Shown: positions 62,878-64,000 of the stretch, piece by piece
How positions within the stretch are numbered: position 1 is the stretch's first letter
Layout of the letters: each line of letters opens with the position of its first letter
DNA from: Sporobolomyces roseus
Taxonomy: Eukaryota > Basidiomycota > Microbotryomycetes > Sporidiobolales > Sporidiobolaceae
Assembly: GCA_016617785.1 (NCBI GenBank)
Contig: JADILM010000011.1
Coordinates: 496,001-560,000, forward strand
Direction: 5' to 3'
DNA: 64,000 nucleotides
Translations under genes and position numbers: made by a program
The notes under the pieces: model-generated
What the model was told of the DNA's origin: nothing
Databases searched by the model: none
Seen by the model: only the letters and a program-made list of their open reading frames with translations

Positions 62878-64000
62878 ATGACACGACCTTCAACGCGGTC
62901 CTTCCTGGCCTTGCTCGCTGCCCTCCTCCTCGCCCTTTCAACCTTTGTTCCATCCATTTCCGCCGCCTCTTTACTCGCCATTGATTACGGCACAGATTCC
63001 TTCAAAGCATCATTAGTGAAACCTGGCGTGCCATTCGATGTTCTGTTGACGAAAGAGGGAAAGAGAAAGATTCAAACTTTGGTGTCGATTCGAGGGGAAG
63101 ATAGGTTTGTAGGAGGTGATGCCGCAAACTTGGTACGTTTCTACCTGTTCTCTGAGCTATTCCTCATGACCGTGGCGAGGTAGTTGACCCTGAACTTGTG
63201 TAAACTTTCGCAGGCAACTCGTTTCCCTCAAGATACTATTTCATCTGTCAAACTCCTTCTCGGTCACCCTCCCTCCCATCCACAATCACAACTACACTCG
63301 AACCTCTTCTCGACCTCTCAATCAACGACACAGAGAGGAACTCCGGCCGTTTCAACTTCGTCTTCTACTTTTCCCGTCGAGGAGGTGCTTGCGATGCAGT
63401 TCACTTTCGCAAAGGAGCTCGCAGAGGAGCAGGCGAATGAAAGCGTTAGAGAAACTGTCGTTACTGTGCCAGGATGGTATGGGGAGAAGGAGAGGAGGTC
63501 TATCTTGGATGCTGCTGAAGTTGCTGGATTGAGAGTCGTCGGTCTCGTTAACGATGGTACTGCCGGTGAGTCATCGAGACATCTCAGGATTCTGATTTTG
63601 TGCTGATTTCTTTGACCCACAGTCGCGGTCAACTACGCCATGACTCGTACTTTCCCTCCAACCCCTTCTTACCATTTGATCTACGATCTCGGTTCCGGTT
63701 CTCTTCGTACTACCCTCGTTTCTTTCAAGTCCGCCATGCTTCCCGATCCTCTATCCCTCTCCGAAACTCCCGTTCTTCGAAACGCTACTTCCGTTGAGGT
63801 TCACGGATTTGGATTCGATGTCAATGTTGGAGGATATGTTTTCGATGAGACTGTCCGGGAAATTCTCATTCAAGGCTTTGAACAAACTACGGGGAAGAAA
63901 CTTGAGGCTGGAAAGAGCGTCAGGAAGGATAAGAGGGCAATGGCGAAATTGACGAAAGAAGCGGGAAGGGTCAAGCAGGTCTTGTCTGCCAACACCGCCG
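62878..64000 (+). CDS. LHS1: LHS1-like ER-lumenal Hsp70/Hsp110 family chaperone (partial, 5' part)
   Basis: Runs off the right edge; about 328 residues of the nucleotide-binding domain are visible. N-terminal signal peptide (FLALLAALLLALSTFVPSISA) followed by ASLLAIDYGTDSFKASLVKPG, the GRP170/Lhs1 form of the Hsp70 phosphate-1 loop. Further blocks: RFVGGDAANL, ETVVTVPGWYGEKERRSILDAAEVAG, VVGLVNDGTAVAVNYAM, YDLGSGSLRTTLVSF, and VHGFGFDVNVGGYVFD. Introns 63133-63213 and 63566-63622. Known role: nucleotide-exchange factor and co-chaperone of BiP/Kar2 in the ER. Like PDI at the other end of the window it is an ER-folding gene, but 50 kb apart, so no cluster is implied. Confidence 0.92.

Overview
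This window is nuclear DNA from an intron-rich fungus, most likely a basidiomycete and possibly a Pucciniomycotina-type yeast or smut relative. Reasons: about two dozen closely packed protein genes on both strands; roughly 135 short introns, mostly 50-80 bp, with GTGAGT/GTACGT/GTAAGC-like donors and a CTGAC/CTGAT branch motif just before the acceptor; standard genetic code; moderate GC by eye; and fungal families such as NST1, MID1, LHS1, an AA14-like secreted enzyme and a SEA4/Mio protein. I saw no rRNA, tRNA, transposon, CRISPR or prokaryotic feature. Gene models were built by hand and checked by summing exon lengths; most close in frame.

Left part (1-22 kb): the 3' end of a betaine-lipid synthase-like gene; MID1 (Ca2+ channel subunit, minus); PEX6 (peroxisomal AAA ATPase); uricase with an SKL peroxisomal signal; protein disulfide isomerase whose HDEL signal and stop codon are separated by an intron; a thymine/uracil-DNA glycosylase; N-acetylglucosamine kinase-like (minus); an UNC93-like membrane protein; a secreted cytosine-deaminase-like enzyme (minus), divergent from a secreted, probably GPI-anchored AA14-like copper oxygenase candidate.

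Middle (22-45 kb): NST1 (minus, strongly low-complexity), a secreted copper amine oxidase (minus), an NDUFAF6-like complex I assembly factor, a RanBP2-type zinc-finger protein (minus), a VHS-GAT trafficking protein (minus), an unknown multi-TM protein, a 6-pyruvoyl-tetrahydropterin-synthase-like protein lacking two catalytic residues, and METTL16 (U6 m6A methyltransferase, minus) with an acidic hexanucleotide-repeat insertion.

Right part (45-64 kb): a rhodanese + dual-specificity MAPK phosphatase, SEA4/Mio (TORC1 nutrient signalling), an unknown single-TM protein (minus), PAN3 (deadenylation), a Cid1-type nucleotidyltransferase in which the histidine linked to UTP choice is Tyr, and the 5' part of LHS1 (ER Hsp70-like).

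Genes are individually transcribed; there is no operon or obvious biosynthetic cluster. Functional neighbours worth noting are PEX6 + uricase (peroxisome) and the divergent secreted deaminase/AA14-like pair. The most unusual sequence-level theme is a set of at least six very small exons (11-24 nt) that encode or adjoin catalytic motifs, together with intron placements that control protein targeting. I did not find convincing evidence for a wholly new multi-gene system.
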